A stretch of DNA of 64,000 bases from Photobacterium aquae (GTDB lineage: Bacteria > Pseudomonadota > Gammaproteobacteria > Enterobacterales > Vibrionaceae). Within the stretch, counting starts at the first letter, position 1; each line of letters opens with the position of its first letter. Shown here in pieces: positions 27,120 to 35,780 of the stretch. The notes under the pieces are model-generated. The model saw only the letters and a program-made list of their open reading frames with translations. It was not told the DNA's origin and ran no database searches. A program made the position numbers and the translations under genes. The stretch is taken from NCBI RefSeq assembly GCF_001029445.1, contig NZ_LDOT01000005.1, forward strand, positions 124,001 through 188,000, read 5' to 3'.

Positions 27120-28451
27120 TTACAGGATGAAGCGGCTGAGATCTTCGTCCTCTACCAGCTCGCCAAGACGCGAGGTCACGTAGTTTTCGTCGATCACAAT
27201 TTTGTCGCCAGCCTTCTCGGTCGCATCGAAAGAGAGCTCTTCCATCAGGCGTTCCATCACGGTGTGCAGGCGGCGGGCACCGATGTTCTCGGTACGCTCG
27301 TTAACCTGCCAAGCGGCATCGGCCAGCTTGTTGATACCGCTCTCGTCGAACTCGATGTTCACTGACTCGGTGGCCATCAATGCCTTGTATTGCTCGGTCA
27401 GCGAGGCATTCGGCTCGGTCAGGATACGTTTGAAGTCCGCACTGGTCAGCGCTTCTAGCTCGACACGGATCGGCAGTCGGCCCTGTAGCTCAGGGATCAG
27501 ATCCGAAGGCTTGGCGACCTGGAAGGCGCCCGATGCGATGAACAGGATATGGTCGGTGCGGACCATGCCGTGCTTGGTGGTGACCGTCGAACCCTCGACC
27601 AGCGGTAGCAAGTCGCGCTGGACGCCTTCGCGTGATACGTCAGGGCCCGAGCTGTCGCCGCGTTTGCAGATCTTGTCGATTTCGTCGAGGAACACGATAC
27701 CGTGGTTCTCGACAGCGAAGATCGCTTTCTCTTTGAGATCTTCTTGGTTGACCAGCTTGGCGGCTTCCTCTTCGGTAACGGCCTTGAGTGCGTCTTTGAT
27801 TTTCATCTTGCGCTTCTTGCTGGTGTTGCCGGCCAAATTCTGGAACATGCCTTGCAGCTGGTTGGTCATCTCTTCCATACCAGGAGGCGCCATGATTTCA
27901 ACGCCCATCTGCTGTGCCGCGACGTTGATTTCGATTTCCTTGTCGTCCAGCTGGCCTTCGCGCAGTTTCTTGCGGAATGACTGGCGTGCCGCCGAATTGT
28001 TGTCACCGCTTTCGTTCTGGCCCCAGGCATCGCGTGCCGGTGGCAGCAGGACATCGAGGATCCGCTCTTCGGCTAGCTCCTCGGCACGGAAACGGACTTT
28101 TTCCATTTCCTGCTGGTGAGTCATCTTGACGGCGGCATCGGTCAGGTCGCGGATGATACTGTCCACTTCCTTGCCCACGTAGCCGACTTCGGTGAACTTG
28201 GTTGCCTCGATCTTGATGAACGGCGCATTGGCCAGTTTGGCCAGGCGGCGGGCAATTTCTGTCTTGCCGACACCGGTCGGGCCGATCATCAGGATATTTT
28301 TCGGGGTGACCTCGACACGCAGCTCTTCAGGCAGCTGCATGCGGCGCCAGCGGTTGCGCAGGGCAATGGCAACGGCACGCTTGGCTTTGTCTTGGCCGAT
28401 AATATGGCGGTCCAGCTCATGGACGATTTCGCGAGGGGTCATTTCAGACAT
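27120..28451 (-). CDS. hslU: ATP-dependent protease ATPase subunit HslU
   Basis: The AAA+ unfoldase of the HslUV protease. From the ATG at 28451 it is 443 residues, equal to E. coli HslU, with AAGGA 7 bases upstream. It shows [25 protein letters not shown], Walker [17 protein letters not shown], the [14 protein letters not shown] pore-loop region, Walker [14 protein letters not shown], and the C-terminal LSRFIL tail that inserts into HslV. A 51-codon extension to 28604 overlaps hslV and is spurious. Confidence 0.98.
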   Translation of the reverse strand: MSEMTPREIVHELDRHIIGQDKAKRAVAIALRNRWRRMQLPEELRVEVTPKNILMIGPTGVGKTEIARRLAKLANAPFIKIEATKFTEVGYVGKEVDSIIRDLTDAAVKMTHQQEMEKVRFRAEELAEERILDVLLPPARDAWGQNESGDNNSAARQSFRKKLREGQLDDKEIEINVAAQQMGVEIMAPPGMEEMTNQLQGMFQNLAGNTSKKRKMKIKDALKAVTEEEAAKLVNQEDLKEKAIFAVENHGIVFLDEIDKICKRGDSSGPDVSREGVQRDLLPLVEGSTVTTKHGMVRTDHILFIASGAFQVAKPSDLIPELQGRLPIRVELEALTSADFKRILTEPNASLTEQYKALMATESVNIEFDESGINKLADAAWQVNERTENIGARRLHTVMERLMEELSFDATEKAGDKIVIDENYVTSRLGELVEDEDLSRFIL

Positions 28452-28461
28452 GGCCGGTTCC

Positions 28462-28989
28462 TTATTTGGTTTCCAGTTCTTCGATGGTGTGGTGGTGGTT
28501 GGTGAAGACACAAATATCACCCGCGATGTTGAGCGATTTCTCGGCGATTTCGCGGGCATCGAGGTCGGTATTTTCCAGTAGGGCGATTGCTGCCGCCTGA
28601 GCAAAATTACCGCCTGAGCCGATGGCGATCAGGTCATTCTCCGGTTGGACCACATCCCCGTTACCGGTAATGATCAGCGAGGCTGTCTCGTCGGCTACGG
28701 CCAACAGGGCCTCAAGACGGCGCAGCATACGGTCGGTGCGCCAGTCTTTTGCCAGTTCCACCGCTGCCTTGAGCAGATGGCCCTGGTGCATTTCCAGCTT
28801 GCGCTCGAAACGTTCGAATAGGGTGAAGGCATCAGCCGTGCCACCTGCAAAGCCGGCAAGCACTTTGTTGTTGTACAGGCGGCGTACTTTGCGTGCATTA
28901 CCTTTCATGACGGTGTTGCCAAGGGAAACCTGGCCATCACCGGCGATAACGACTTTACCGTTACGACGAACAGATACAATAGTTGTCAC
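28462..28989 (-). CDS. hslV: ATP-dependent protease subunit HslV
   Basis: The proteasome-like peptidase. After Met removal, Thr-1 of [19 protein letters not shown] is the nucleophile. [16 protein letters not shown] and [15 protein letters not shown] are characteristic. The 175 residues match the family. It precedes hslU by 10 bases on the same strand. A heat-shock promoter lies just upstream. Confidence 0.98.
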   Translation of the reverse strand: MTTIVSVRRNGKVVIAGDGQVSLGNTVMKGNARKVRRLYNNKVLAGFAGGTADAFTLFERFERKLEMHQGHLLKAAVELAKDWRTDRMLRRLEALLAVADETASLIITGNGDVVQPENDLIAIGSGGNFAQAAAIALLENTDLDAREIAEKSLNIAGDICVFTNHHHTIEELETK

Positions 28990-29044
28990 GGTCTTACCTC
29001 TTAGGTCTGTTTCCGGCCCTTGCCGGTTACTGTATGTCTGAAGA

Positions 29045-29072
29045 TCTTGGGGTATAGGCGGGGACTTTCAAG
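29045..29072 (-). promoter_or_regulatory. Sigma-32 heat-shock promoter of hslVU
   Basis: On the minus strand CTTGAAA (plus 29066-29072) is followed after 13 bases by CCCCAAGA (plus 29045-29052), very close to the RpoH consensus CTTGAAA / CCCCATNT. The -10 lies 56 bases before the hslV start. hslVU is a classic RpoH operon in E. coli. Confidence 0.82.
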
Positions 29073-29086
29073 GGAAAAAGGCAAAG

Positions 29087-29107
29087 AAAAAGGATGCCGG
29101 GGCATCC
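29087..29107 (-). terminator. Terminator after ftsN
   Basis: GGATGC and GCATCC pair around CGGG; the plus-strand A-run 29087-29091 gives the U-run on the minus strand. It also insulates the hslV promoter. Confidence 0.87.
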
Positions 29108-29133
29108 TTTTTCTGTCTGGAAGGCGGTGCTGG

Positions 29134-29751
29134 TTACTCCCAGAACCAGATCGCACACGGCTCGATGCCGGCACGGCGGAGCTTGTTGCGGTCCGATTCC
29201 GCTTTGCGTTTCTGTTGGTAGGGGCCCAATATCACCCGGTACCAATTGCCTTTCTCGCCCTGACTGACCTTGATTTGGCTGGTCAGCCCCTGAAACGCAA
29301 TCATCGCCTTGCGCTCGTCGGCCTGGGTTTCGCTGCGGTAGGCGCCACACTGCATCAGGTAAGGGCGCGACGGGGCCTGCTCTTTTTTCGCCTCGACTTT
29401 GATTTCTTTATTTTCGAGCTCTTCGATATAGCTCCATTTTTCGGCCGGCTTAGGTGGAAGCGGCTTGGTTTCGGGCTGTGCTTCGCGTTTGCTCGGCTGG
29501 CTCTCTACCGGTGTCGGTAGCGGCTTGGTTTCCGCCGGCTGGGTCACGGCAGGCTCTGGCGACGGCGTCGCAGAAAGGAAATATAGCCCGTAGCTCATCG
29601 TCCCAACCAATGCTGCGGCAATAATCGCCCACAGTAGCGGGAAGCGCTTGCCGGATGGTGTTGCGGTGCGGTTGTTTCGAGCCGGTTTTTTCTTCTGCGT
29701 CTTTGGCGCCTTTTGTGCTCGGCCGCGTTTTACATAATCTTTGGTAGCCAC
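29134..29751 (-). CDS. ftsN: Cell division protein FtsN
   Basis: A late divisome protein that triggers septal peptidoglycan synthesis. It begins MATKDYVKRGRAQK, matching the FtsN start, then has a basic cytoplasmic tail, one membrane helix (about residues 38-58), a proline/glutamate-rich periplasmic linker, and a SPOR domain (about 128-205, PYLMQCGAYRSETQADERK). The start is taken as the GTG at 29751 by comparison with E. coli; a TTG at 29775 is also in frame, and neither has a good ribosome site. cytR lies upstream on the same strand, as in E. coli. Confidence 0.92.
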   Translation of the reverse strand: MATKDYVKRGRAQKAPKTQKKKPARNNRTATPSGKRFPLLWAIIAAALVGTMSYGLYFLSATPSPEPAVTQPAETKPLPTPVESQPSKREAQPETKPLPPKPAEKWSYIEELENKEIKVEAKKEQAPSRPYLMQCGAYRSETQADERKAMIAFQGLTSQIKVSQGEKGNWYRVILGPYQQKRKAESDRNKLRRAGIEPCAIWFWE

Positions 29752-29895
29752 GGTGATGATGGGATTAGGGAACAATGCCCTTATGGTACAAAGTTGAGCG
29801 AATACTGACTAGTCCCCAGCACGATGTCTGGGGAACTGTCAGGTCGCCGTGGAAGGCAAAAATGTGACATGCTGGGCAAAAACTGCCTTTGGTGT

Positions 29896-30900
29896 CTAGT
29901 TTGCTGGTGGCGCAGCACTTTCCCGGATCACCAACTTGGCATCAAGTAGGCGAGACCCCGAGGCGATTTCCTTGCCTTTGAGAATATTGAGCAGCATCAG
30001 CATCGACTGGCGGCCTATTTCATAGCGCGGCTGGGAGACCGTGGTCAGCGGTGGATCGCAGTATTCAGCGAACTGAATATCGTCAAAGCCGACAATGGAG
30101 ATATCTTGCGGTACCCGGAAGCCGAGGCGCTTGGCTTGCTGCATGGCACCGATGGCCATGACATCGTTGTGGCAGAGCAGGGCGGTCGGCGGTTCGGGCA
30201 TCGACAGCAGTGCGGTAACCGCACGGGCACCGCCGGCGAAAGTGAAGTCGCTCTGAATGGTGTAGGCCGGGTTGAGCTCGATACCGGCGCGGCGCAGGGC
30301 CTGCTGGTAGCCTTGGCTGCGGAAATGGCACAGGGTGGCATGGGGCGGCCCTGCAACTTGGGCGATACGCTTATGACCCATTTGGGTCAGGTAGTTGACG
30401 GCTTCGAAGGCGGCGGTCAGGTTGTCGATATGGACCGTCGGCAACTCGAGTTCTGGGGCGAATTCGCATGCCATGACCATCGGCGGCAGGTTTTTCTGCT
30501 CGGGTTTGCTGACGTCGAATGGCAGGTCGGTGCCAAGCAAAAGCATGCCGTCGGCCTGTTTGGTGAAGACCAAATTGACGAAAGAGTTTTCGCGGGTTTT
30601 CTGTTGGCCGCTGTCGCCGAGCAAGACCAGGTAGCCGTGCTCCATCGCTGCTTCCTCGATCCCCCGGATGATTTCGGTAAAGTAGGGATCGCAGATATCG
30701 GGGACGATCGTGACGATTGTCTTTGATTCGTTGCGACGGAGATTTCTAGCCAGTGAGTTGGGTGAATAGCCAGCATCCATGACGGCCTGTTCAACTTTTT
30801 TACGGGTTGAGGCCGACACCTTTTCCGGATTCATCAGCGCACGGGACACCGTGGCCGTAGAAACGCCGGCGAGCTGGGCAACATCCTTCATTGTCGCCAT
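29896..30900 (-). CDS. cytR: LacI-family regulator CytR
   Basis: A 334-residue repressor that in E. coli and Vibrio controls nucleoside uptake and use together with CRP, with cytidine as inducer. The N-terminus MATMKDVAQLAGVSTATVSRALMNPEKVS is the LacI helix-turn-helix and hinge. The periplasmic-binding-like domain shows IVPDICDPYFTEIIRGIEEAA and ISIVGFDDIQFAEYCDPPLTTV. The position cytR-ftsN-hslVU is conserved, which supports CytR over other LacI members. A perfect 14-bp palindrome lies 34 bases before its start. Confidence 0.92.
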   Translation of the reverse strand: MATMKDVAQLAGVSTATVSRALMNPEKVSASTRKKVEQAVMDAGYSPNSLARNLRRNESKTIVTIVPDICDPYFTEIIRGIEEAAMEHGYLVLLGDSGQQKTRENSFVNLVFTKQADGMLLLGTDLPFDVSKPEQKNLPPMVMACEFAPELELPTVHIDNLTAAFEAVNYLTQMGHKRIAQVAGPPHATLCHFRSQGYQQALRRAGIELNPAYTIQSDFTFAGGARAVTALLSMPEPPTALLCHNDVMAIGAMQQAKRLGFRVPQDISIVGFDDIQFAEYCDPPLTTVSQPRYEIGRQSMLMLLNILKGKEIASGSRLLDAKLVIRESAAPPAN

Positions 30901-30933
30901 AGTTATGATTCCTCTCTATTATTTTTCTCTCCA

Positions 30934-30947
30934 ATCCGCCGGCGGAT
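30934..30947. promoter_or_regulatory. 14-bp perfect palindrome upstream of cytR
   Basis: ATCCGCCGGCGGAT is fully symmetric and lies 34-47 bases before the cytR ATG. A GC-rich centre does not match CytR or CRP sites that I know, so the binding protein is open; with no loop it is unlikely to be an RNA hairpin. Confidence 0.4.
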
Positions 30948-31072
30948 CATAGCCAAGTTGAGCAGATACCAATGCCAGCGAGAGTGCTATTGTAGGCTGT
31001 CTAGCAAGGTTTAAACATGCTTAGAACAGCATAAATTACATCCGTCACGTGATCTGTGTCGCATTGTTTATT

Positions 31073-33274
31073 TTAAGTTAAATCCTGCGGTTCGACATCG
31101 ATCGACCAGCGTATTTTCTTGGCTAGCGGCAGCAGGGCAATGGCCGGCTTGGCGATGCTCAGCAGCTGGTGGAGCACTTTTCGACTGGGGGCTTGCAGTA
31201 GCAACTGCCAGCGATAGCGGCCGGCCCGACGAGCCAGTGGTGCCGGATTCGGCCCCATTACCAAGGTGTCCTGATCAAAGACCGGGCTGGCACTGAAGAT
31301 GCCCCGGATTTGCTGGAGGAATTGTTCGACCTGAGCGCTATCGTTGGCCTCGGCCCGGATCAGGGCGAGGTAGGTGTATGGTGGCAGCCAGGCCTGCTTG
31401 CGCTCGCGCAGGGCGTCGGTGGCGAAATGGTCATAGCCTTTGTAGAGCAGTGCCTGAAGCAGGCTGTGCTCGGGATGGTGGGTTTGCAGTAGCACCTCCC
31501 CCGGCTTGCTGGCCCGTCCTGCCCGTCCTGCCACCTGAATAAACAGCTGGGCCAACCGCTCGCTGGCTCGGAAATCGTTGCTGAACAGGGCGCTGTCGAC
31601 GTCGATCAGGCTGACCAGGGTTACGTCAGGGAAATGGTGGCCTTTGGCCAGCATCTGGGTGCCGATCAGGATCTGGTATTCGCCGCGACGGATGGCTTCG
31701 AGGTAGTTCTCGAGGCTGCCTTTGCGGCGGGTGCTGTCACGGTCTATCCGGACGGTCTTGTAGTCGGGGAACAGGGTCGCCAGCTGCTGTTCGAGCTGTT
31801 CGGTGCCGACCCCGACAGCATGGAGCTGGGTCGAGCCGCAATTGCCGCATTGGCGCGGCATTGGGCGTTGTGTTGCGCAGTGGTGGCAGCGTAGTTCGCC
31901 GCTCTGCTGGTGGAATGTGTAGTAGGCATCGCAGCGCTTGCATTCAGCCAGCCAGCCGCACTCGTGACATATCACGGCTGGGGAGTAGCCGCGCCGGTTG
32001 AGGAACAGCATAACTTGGTTGCCCTCGGCGAGGTGCTGGCGCATCCGGGCGATCAGCGGGGCCGAGAGGCCGGCCTCAAGGTACAGCCCCTTGACATCGA
32101 GTACCCCGTGGCGGGCGTTCTGGGCGACACCGGCCCGGCGTGTTAGGCGCAGGTAGTGGTACTTTCCGCTGGTGGCGTTGTGCAGGGTCTCAAGGGCCGG
32201 GGTGGCGGAACCAAGAATGATTGGCACGTTTTCCTCGCGGGCGCGCATGACGGCCAGATCGCGGGCGTGGTAGCGCAGGCTGTCCTGCTGCTTGTAGGAG
32301 CCGTCGTGCTCCTCGTCGACGATGATGATCCCGAGGTTGGCTAGCGGGGTAAACAGGGCCGAGCGGGTGCCGATAATGATCCCTGCCTGGTTGTCACGTC
32401 CAGCCAGCCAGGCCGCCAGCCGTTCGCTGTCGTTGAGCCCGGAGTGGATGGTGACCAGCGGGACATTGAAGCGACGGCGGAAGCGGTTGATGGTTTGTGG
32501 GGTGAGGCCGATTTCCGGCACCAGGATCAGGGCCTGCCTGCCGCTGGCGAGCACAGGCTCGAGCAGGTTGAGGTAGACCTCGGTCTTGCCCGAGCCGGTG
32601 ACCCCCTCAAGCAGGTAGCAGGCAAAATCCGGATTGGCATTGACCGAGGCGATGGCCAGTGCCTGCTCGTCGTTGAGCCGTGGCTTTTCCTCACCCAAGG
32701 CATAGTTTTTTCCCCAGTCAACGCCCACCGGCTGCTGTTCCAGTTCGCTTATCCAGCCTTTACCCTGAAGGGTCTTGAGGGTTGCAGCGCTGATATCGTC
32801 GGCCAGCAGGGCCTCGTGGCTGAGCGAGCCCGCCCGCAGGGCGTTGAGAGCCTGTGCCTGGCGCGGGGCGCGCTTGAGTGCTGCCAGCGGTTGGTCATGC
32901 CCGGTTTCGGTAAGCTGCCACATTTTCAGGGCTGCCGGGGAGGCCTCGCGTCCTTTGCGGAGCAGGGCCGGCATCGCATTGGCGAGGGTGTCCCCGAGCG
33001 GGTACTGGTAATAGCTGCTGGCCCACCCCAGTAACTTGAACAGGGCTGGCGACCACAACGGGGCGGTGTCGAGGACCTTGCCGAGCGGTTTGAGCTGTGC
33101 GACGGGGAAATCCGAATGCTGTGTGATGGCCATGACAATCCCGACCAGTTGCTGGCGGCCGAACGGAACCTGGACCCGTCCGCCGACGGCCGGGAATTGG
33201 TCTGGTTTGATCAGGTAATCAAACTGTTTGTCCAGAGGGACGGGAAGGGCTACGCGGGCGATGTTGGGTGTCAT
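31073..33274 (-). CDS. priA: Primosomal protein N' (replication restart helicase PriA)
   Basis: A 3'-5' helicase that reloads the replisome at stalled forks. From the ATG at 33274 it is 733 residues (E. coli 732). It opens IARVALPVPLDKQFDYLI, the 3'-DNA-end binding domain; the helicase core has GVTGSGKTEVYLNLL (Walker A), IIVDEEHDGSYKQQDS (DEEH box) and SATPALE. Eight zinc-binding cysteines follow in CHECGWLAECKRC and CHHC / CGNCGS. The 35-codon extension to 33379 does not fit the family. It is divergent from rpmE. Confidence 0.98.
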   Translation of the reverse strand: MTPNIARVALPVPLDKQFDYLIKPDQFPAVGGRVQVPFGRQQLVGIVMAITQHSDFPVAQLKPLGKVLDTAPLWSPALFKLLGWASSYYQYPLGDTLANAMPALLRKGREASPAALKMWQLTETGHDQPLAALKRAPRQAQALNALRAGSLSHEALLADDISAATLKTLQGKGWISELEQQPVGVDWGKNYALGEEKPRLNDEQALAIASVNANPDFACYLLEGVTGSGKTEVYLNLLEPVLASGRQALILVPEIGLTPQTINRFRRRFNVPLVTIHSGLNDSERLAAWLAGRDNQAGIIIGTRSALFTPLANLGIIIVDEEHDGSYKQQDSLRYHARDLAVMRAREENVPIILGSATPALETLHNATSGKYHYLRLTRRAGVAQNARHGVLDVKGLYLEAGLSAPLIARMRQHLAEGNQVMLFLNRRGYSPAVICHECGWLAECKRCDAYYTFHQQSGELRCHHCATQRPMPRQCGNCGSTQLHAVGVGTEQLEQQLATLFPDYKTVRIDRDSTRRKGSLENYLEAIRRGEYQILIGTQMLAKGHHFPDVTLVSLIDVDSALFSNDFRASERLAQLFIQVAGRAGRASKPGEVLLQTHHPEHSLLQALLYKGYDHFATDALRERKQAWLPPYTYLALIRAEANDSAQVEQFLQQIRGIFSASPVFDQDTLVMGPNPAPLARRAGRYRWQLLLQAPSRKVLHQLLSIAKPAIALLPLAKKIRWSIDVEPQDLT

Positions 33275-33408
33275 AGTCACTGCAAATTGGGCATATACTG
33301 AAGTTATAAAGTGTACCCTGCCGGGGCGGGGGCGGCAAAGCGGTGAAAAAGGGAGCGTATTTGTTGATCTGGTGGACATGATTGATTACTATACGCCGCC
33401 TGAATTTA

Positions 33409-33485
33409 GCATATCGGCAGTCGCCAATATGCTTACTTTTATTAACGACGTGTGGTGCCCGGCTTTGGATCGGGAGAGCGACACG
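33409..33485 (+). promoter_or_regulatory. Structured 5' leader of rpmE (candidate L31 autoregulatory element)
   Basis: Two hairpins precede rpmE. The first pairs GCATAT with ATATGC (33409-33432) with an inner GGC/GCC. The second pairs CGTGT with ACACG (33449-33453 / 33481-33485), enclosing CCCG/CGGG (33458-33461 / 33471-33474), and ends 22 bases before the start codon. Autogenous control of rpmE through its mRNA leader is reported for E. coli; whether this fold is the same element is inference. Confidence 0.4.
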
Positions 33486-33507
33486 GCCTTACTTTTGAGG
33501 TTATCCC

Positions 33508-33720
33508 ATGAAACAAGGTATTCACCCAGAGTACACTGCAGTAAACGCACGTTGTTCTTGCGGCAACACTTTCGTATTTAACTCAACTATGGGTAAAGAC
33601 ATCAACCTTGATGTGTGCGACAAGTGTCACCCTTTTTACACTGGTAAGCAGCGTCAAGTGAGCACTGGTGGCCGTATCGACAAATTCAACAAGCGTTTCG
33701 GCGCTCTATCTAGCAAGTAA
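33508..33720 (+). CDS. rpmE: 50S ribosomal protein L31
   Basis: A 70-residue protein, [27 protein letters not shown], with four cysteines (two in CSC, two in CDKC) making it the zinc-binding L31 type. GAGG lies 7 bases before the ATG. It is monocistronic and ends in a clear terminator. Confidence 0.98.
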   Translation: MKQGIHPEYTAVNARCSCGNTFVFNSTMGKDINLDVCDKCHPFYTGKQRQVSTGGRIDKFNKRFGALSSK

Positions 33721-33743
33721 TTGCCAGAGTGAATTTGCGAAGA

Positions 33744-33767
33744 GGGGATGCATTGCATCCCCTTTTT
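33744..33767 (+). terminator. Terminator after rpmE
   Basis: GGGGATGC and GCATCCCC pair around ATT and are followed by TTTTT. Confidence 0.93.
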
Positions 33768-33957
33768 CATATCTAAATTTTACTTCTCTACCGCTGCTCC
33801 GCCCTCATATCCCACCCCCGCGTCTTTTTTGCCTATTCTTTGACCGCATGCTTGGATCGACCAGATAGTCGGTGCTAGGATTTTTGATCGCGATCAATTA
33901 TGATCTGGCTCCCATTCTCGAACTGAACCTCATTCTCATTTCAGGATCCTGAACACT

Positions 33958-35205
33958 ATGTCTGAAGATTTTCGCCAGCAAGCTCTCCATTACCATGCTT
34001 ACCCTGTTCCGGGAAAGATTGCGATCGCGCTTACCAAGCCCGCCGATACGGTCAACGATTTGGCTCTGGCCTACAGTCCGGGTGTAGCCGAACCCGTGCG
34101 TGAAATTGCGCAAAATGCTGATAATGTTTATAAATATACCGGCAAGGGCAACATGGTTGCGGTGATCACCAACGGTACGGCGATCCTCGGCCTAGGCAAC
34201 CTCGGCCCGCTGGCGTCCAAGCCGGTAATGGAAGGTAAGGCCTTGCTGTTCAAGCGTTTTGCCGGACTCGACTCGATTGATATCGAGGTTAAGCACCGCA
34301 CTATCGATGAATTCGTCGATACGGTGGCCAACATTGCTGATACCTTTGGTGGTATCAATCTCGAGGATATCAAGGCACCTGACTGCTTCGAAATCGAAAA
34401 GCGCCTGATTGAGCGCTGCAATGTGCCAGTGTTCCATGATGACCAGCACGGTACGGCGATTGTCACTGCGGCCGGTATGCTCAATGCTCTCGAGCTGCAA
34501 GGCAAGCAGATTGAGGAGTCGGTGATTGTCTGCCTCGGGGCTGGGGCGGCTGCCGTTGCCTGCATGGAGCTGCTAATTAAATGCGGAGCCCAGCGCGAGA
34601 AGATCTATATGCTCGATCGCAAGGGGGTGATCCATACCCGCCGTGACGATATCAACGAGTACAAGCAGCTGTTTGCCAACAATACCGATAAGCGCACCTT
34701 GGAAGATGTCATTGAGGGTGCGGATATTTTCGTCGGTGTCTCTGGGCCTGATTTGCTGCCAGCCGATGCCCTCAAGCTGATGGCCGACAAACCCGTTGTG
34801 TTCGCTTGTTCAAACCCGGATCCTGAAATCAAACCAGCACTGGCCCATGCGGTGCGCGATGATCTGATTATGGGTACGGGTCGTTCCGACTACCCGAACC
34901 AGGTCAACAATGTTATCTGTTTCCCGTTTATCTTCCGTGGGGCGCTGGACGTCAGGGCGAGCGAAATCAATGACGAGATGAAACTGGCTGCGGTCGAGGC
35001 GATCCGCCAGTTGGCGAAGGAGCCGGTACCGGCCGAGGTCGTGGCAGCCGCCGGTGCAACGTCTTTGGCATTCGGTCCGGAATATATTTTGCCAAAACCG
35101 ATGGATCCTCGTTTGCTACCTCGTGTGGCACGTGCTGTTGCCGAGGCCGCGGTTGCCTCCGGTGTGGCGCAAATCGAGTTGCCTGTAGGTTATATGCAGG
35201 GCTAA
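33958..35205 (+). CDS. Malic enzyme (NADP-dependent type, without phosphotransacetylase domain)
   Basis: Oxidative decarboxylation of malate to pyruvate. The 415 residues cover the malic domain (YSPGVAEPVREIA, VAVITNGTAILGLGNLG, KAPDCFEIEKRL, VFHDDQHGTAIVTAAG) and the NAD(P) domain (VIVCLGAGAAAVACMELL, FACSNPDPEI). E. coli MaeB is about 760 residues because of a C-terminal phosphotransacetylase-like domain, which is absent here. A terminator follows the stop, so this is the native end. NADP use is inferred from similarity to the MaeB catalytic part. Confidence 0.93.
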   Translation: MSEDFRQQALHYHAYPVPGKIAIALTKPADTVNDLALAYSPGVAEPVREIAQNADNVYKYTGKGNMVAVITNGTAILGLGNLGPLASKPVMEGKALLFKRFAGLDSIDIEVKHRTIDEFVDTVANIADTFGGINLEDIKAPDCFEIEKRLIERCNVPVFHDDQHGTAIVTAAGMLNALELQGKQIEESVIVCLGAGAAAVACMELLIKCGAQREKIYMLDRKGVIHTRRDDINEYKQLFANNTDKRTLEDVIEGADIFVGVSGPDLLPADALKLMADKPVVFACSNPDPEIKPALAHAVRDDLIMGTGRSDYPNQVNNVICFPFIFRGALDVRASEINDEMKLAAVEAIRQLAKEPVPAEVVAAAGATSLAFGPEYILPKPMDPRLLPRVARAVAEAAVASGVAQIELPVGYMQG

Positions 35206-35231
35206 TCCGGTTTCGGTTGCCGTTCTAAAAC

Positions 35232-35261
35232 AAAAAAACCAGCCATGCGGCTGGTTTTTTT
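35232..35261. terminator. Bidirectional terminator between the malic enzyme gene and metJ
   Basis: ACCAGCC and GGCTGGT pair around ATGC, with an A-run before and a T-run after. Confidence 0.92.
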
Positions 35262-35282
35262 ACGGGTGATAGGATCAGCGAG

Positions 35283-35600
35283 TTATTCGTTGATGTCCTC
35301 GATTTTTATTCCCATCTCTTCCATGATGCTCTTTGCCTCGGCCGGCAGATCGTCAGGACGGTCCTTGCGGATATCGTCATCGGTCGGTAGCGGCTGGCCG
35401 GTATAGGCGTGCAGAAATGCTTCGCACAGCAACTCGCTGTTGGTGGCATGGCGCAGGTTATTGACTTGGCGGCGAGTACGCTCGTCTGTCAGGATTTTCA
35501 GGACCTTCAATGGAATCGAAACAGTAATTTTCTTTACCTGTTCGTTTTTCTTACCGTGTTCCGCATATGGACTGATGTATTCGCCATTCCACTCTGCCAT
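35283..35600 (-). CDS. metJ: Methionine repressor MetJ
   Basis: A 105-residue ribbon-helix-helix repressor that uses S-adenosylmethionine as corepressor. It starts [30 protein letters not shown] (the beta ribbon that reads met boxes), followed by [28 protein letters not shown] lies 8 bases before the ATG. It is divergent from metB with a four-unit met-box array between them, so metJ is probably autoregulated. Confidence 0.98.
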   Translation of the reverse strand: MAEWNGEYISPYAEHGKKNEQVKKITVSIPLKVLKILTDERTRRQVNNLRHATNSELLCEAFLHAYTGQPLPTDDDIRKDRPDDLPAEAKSIMEEMGIKIEDINE

Positions 35601-35677
35601 TGTTAACCTTCTCAGCGATGTAAATTGATAGATAGTTAGGATGCCTGAATTTTAGCGGGATTTACTGCCATAAGCAA

Positions 35678-35709
35678 AGACATGTAGACGTCTAGAGGTA
35701 TTGACGGCT
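35678..35709. promoter_or_regulatory. Array of four met boxes between metJ and metB
   Basis: Four adjacent 8-base units, AGACATGT, AGACGTCT, AGAGGTAT and TGACGGCT; the second is the exact MetJ consensus and the others match in part. Cooperative MetJ binding here would repress metBL and metJ. Confidence 0.88.
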
Positions 35710-35780
35710 CATCTTGTTATCGTTATGTTGGTGGTTAAACGTTGTTCAGCTGCAGGCATCACCTTACAAGGATAGTAATT

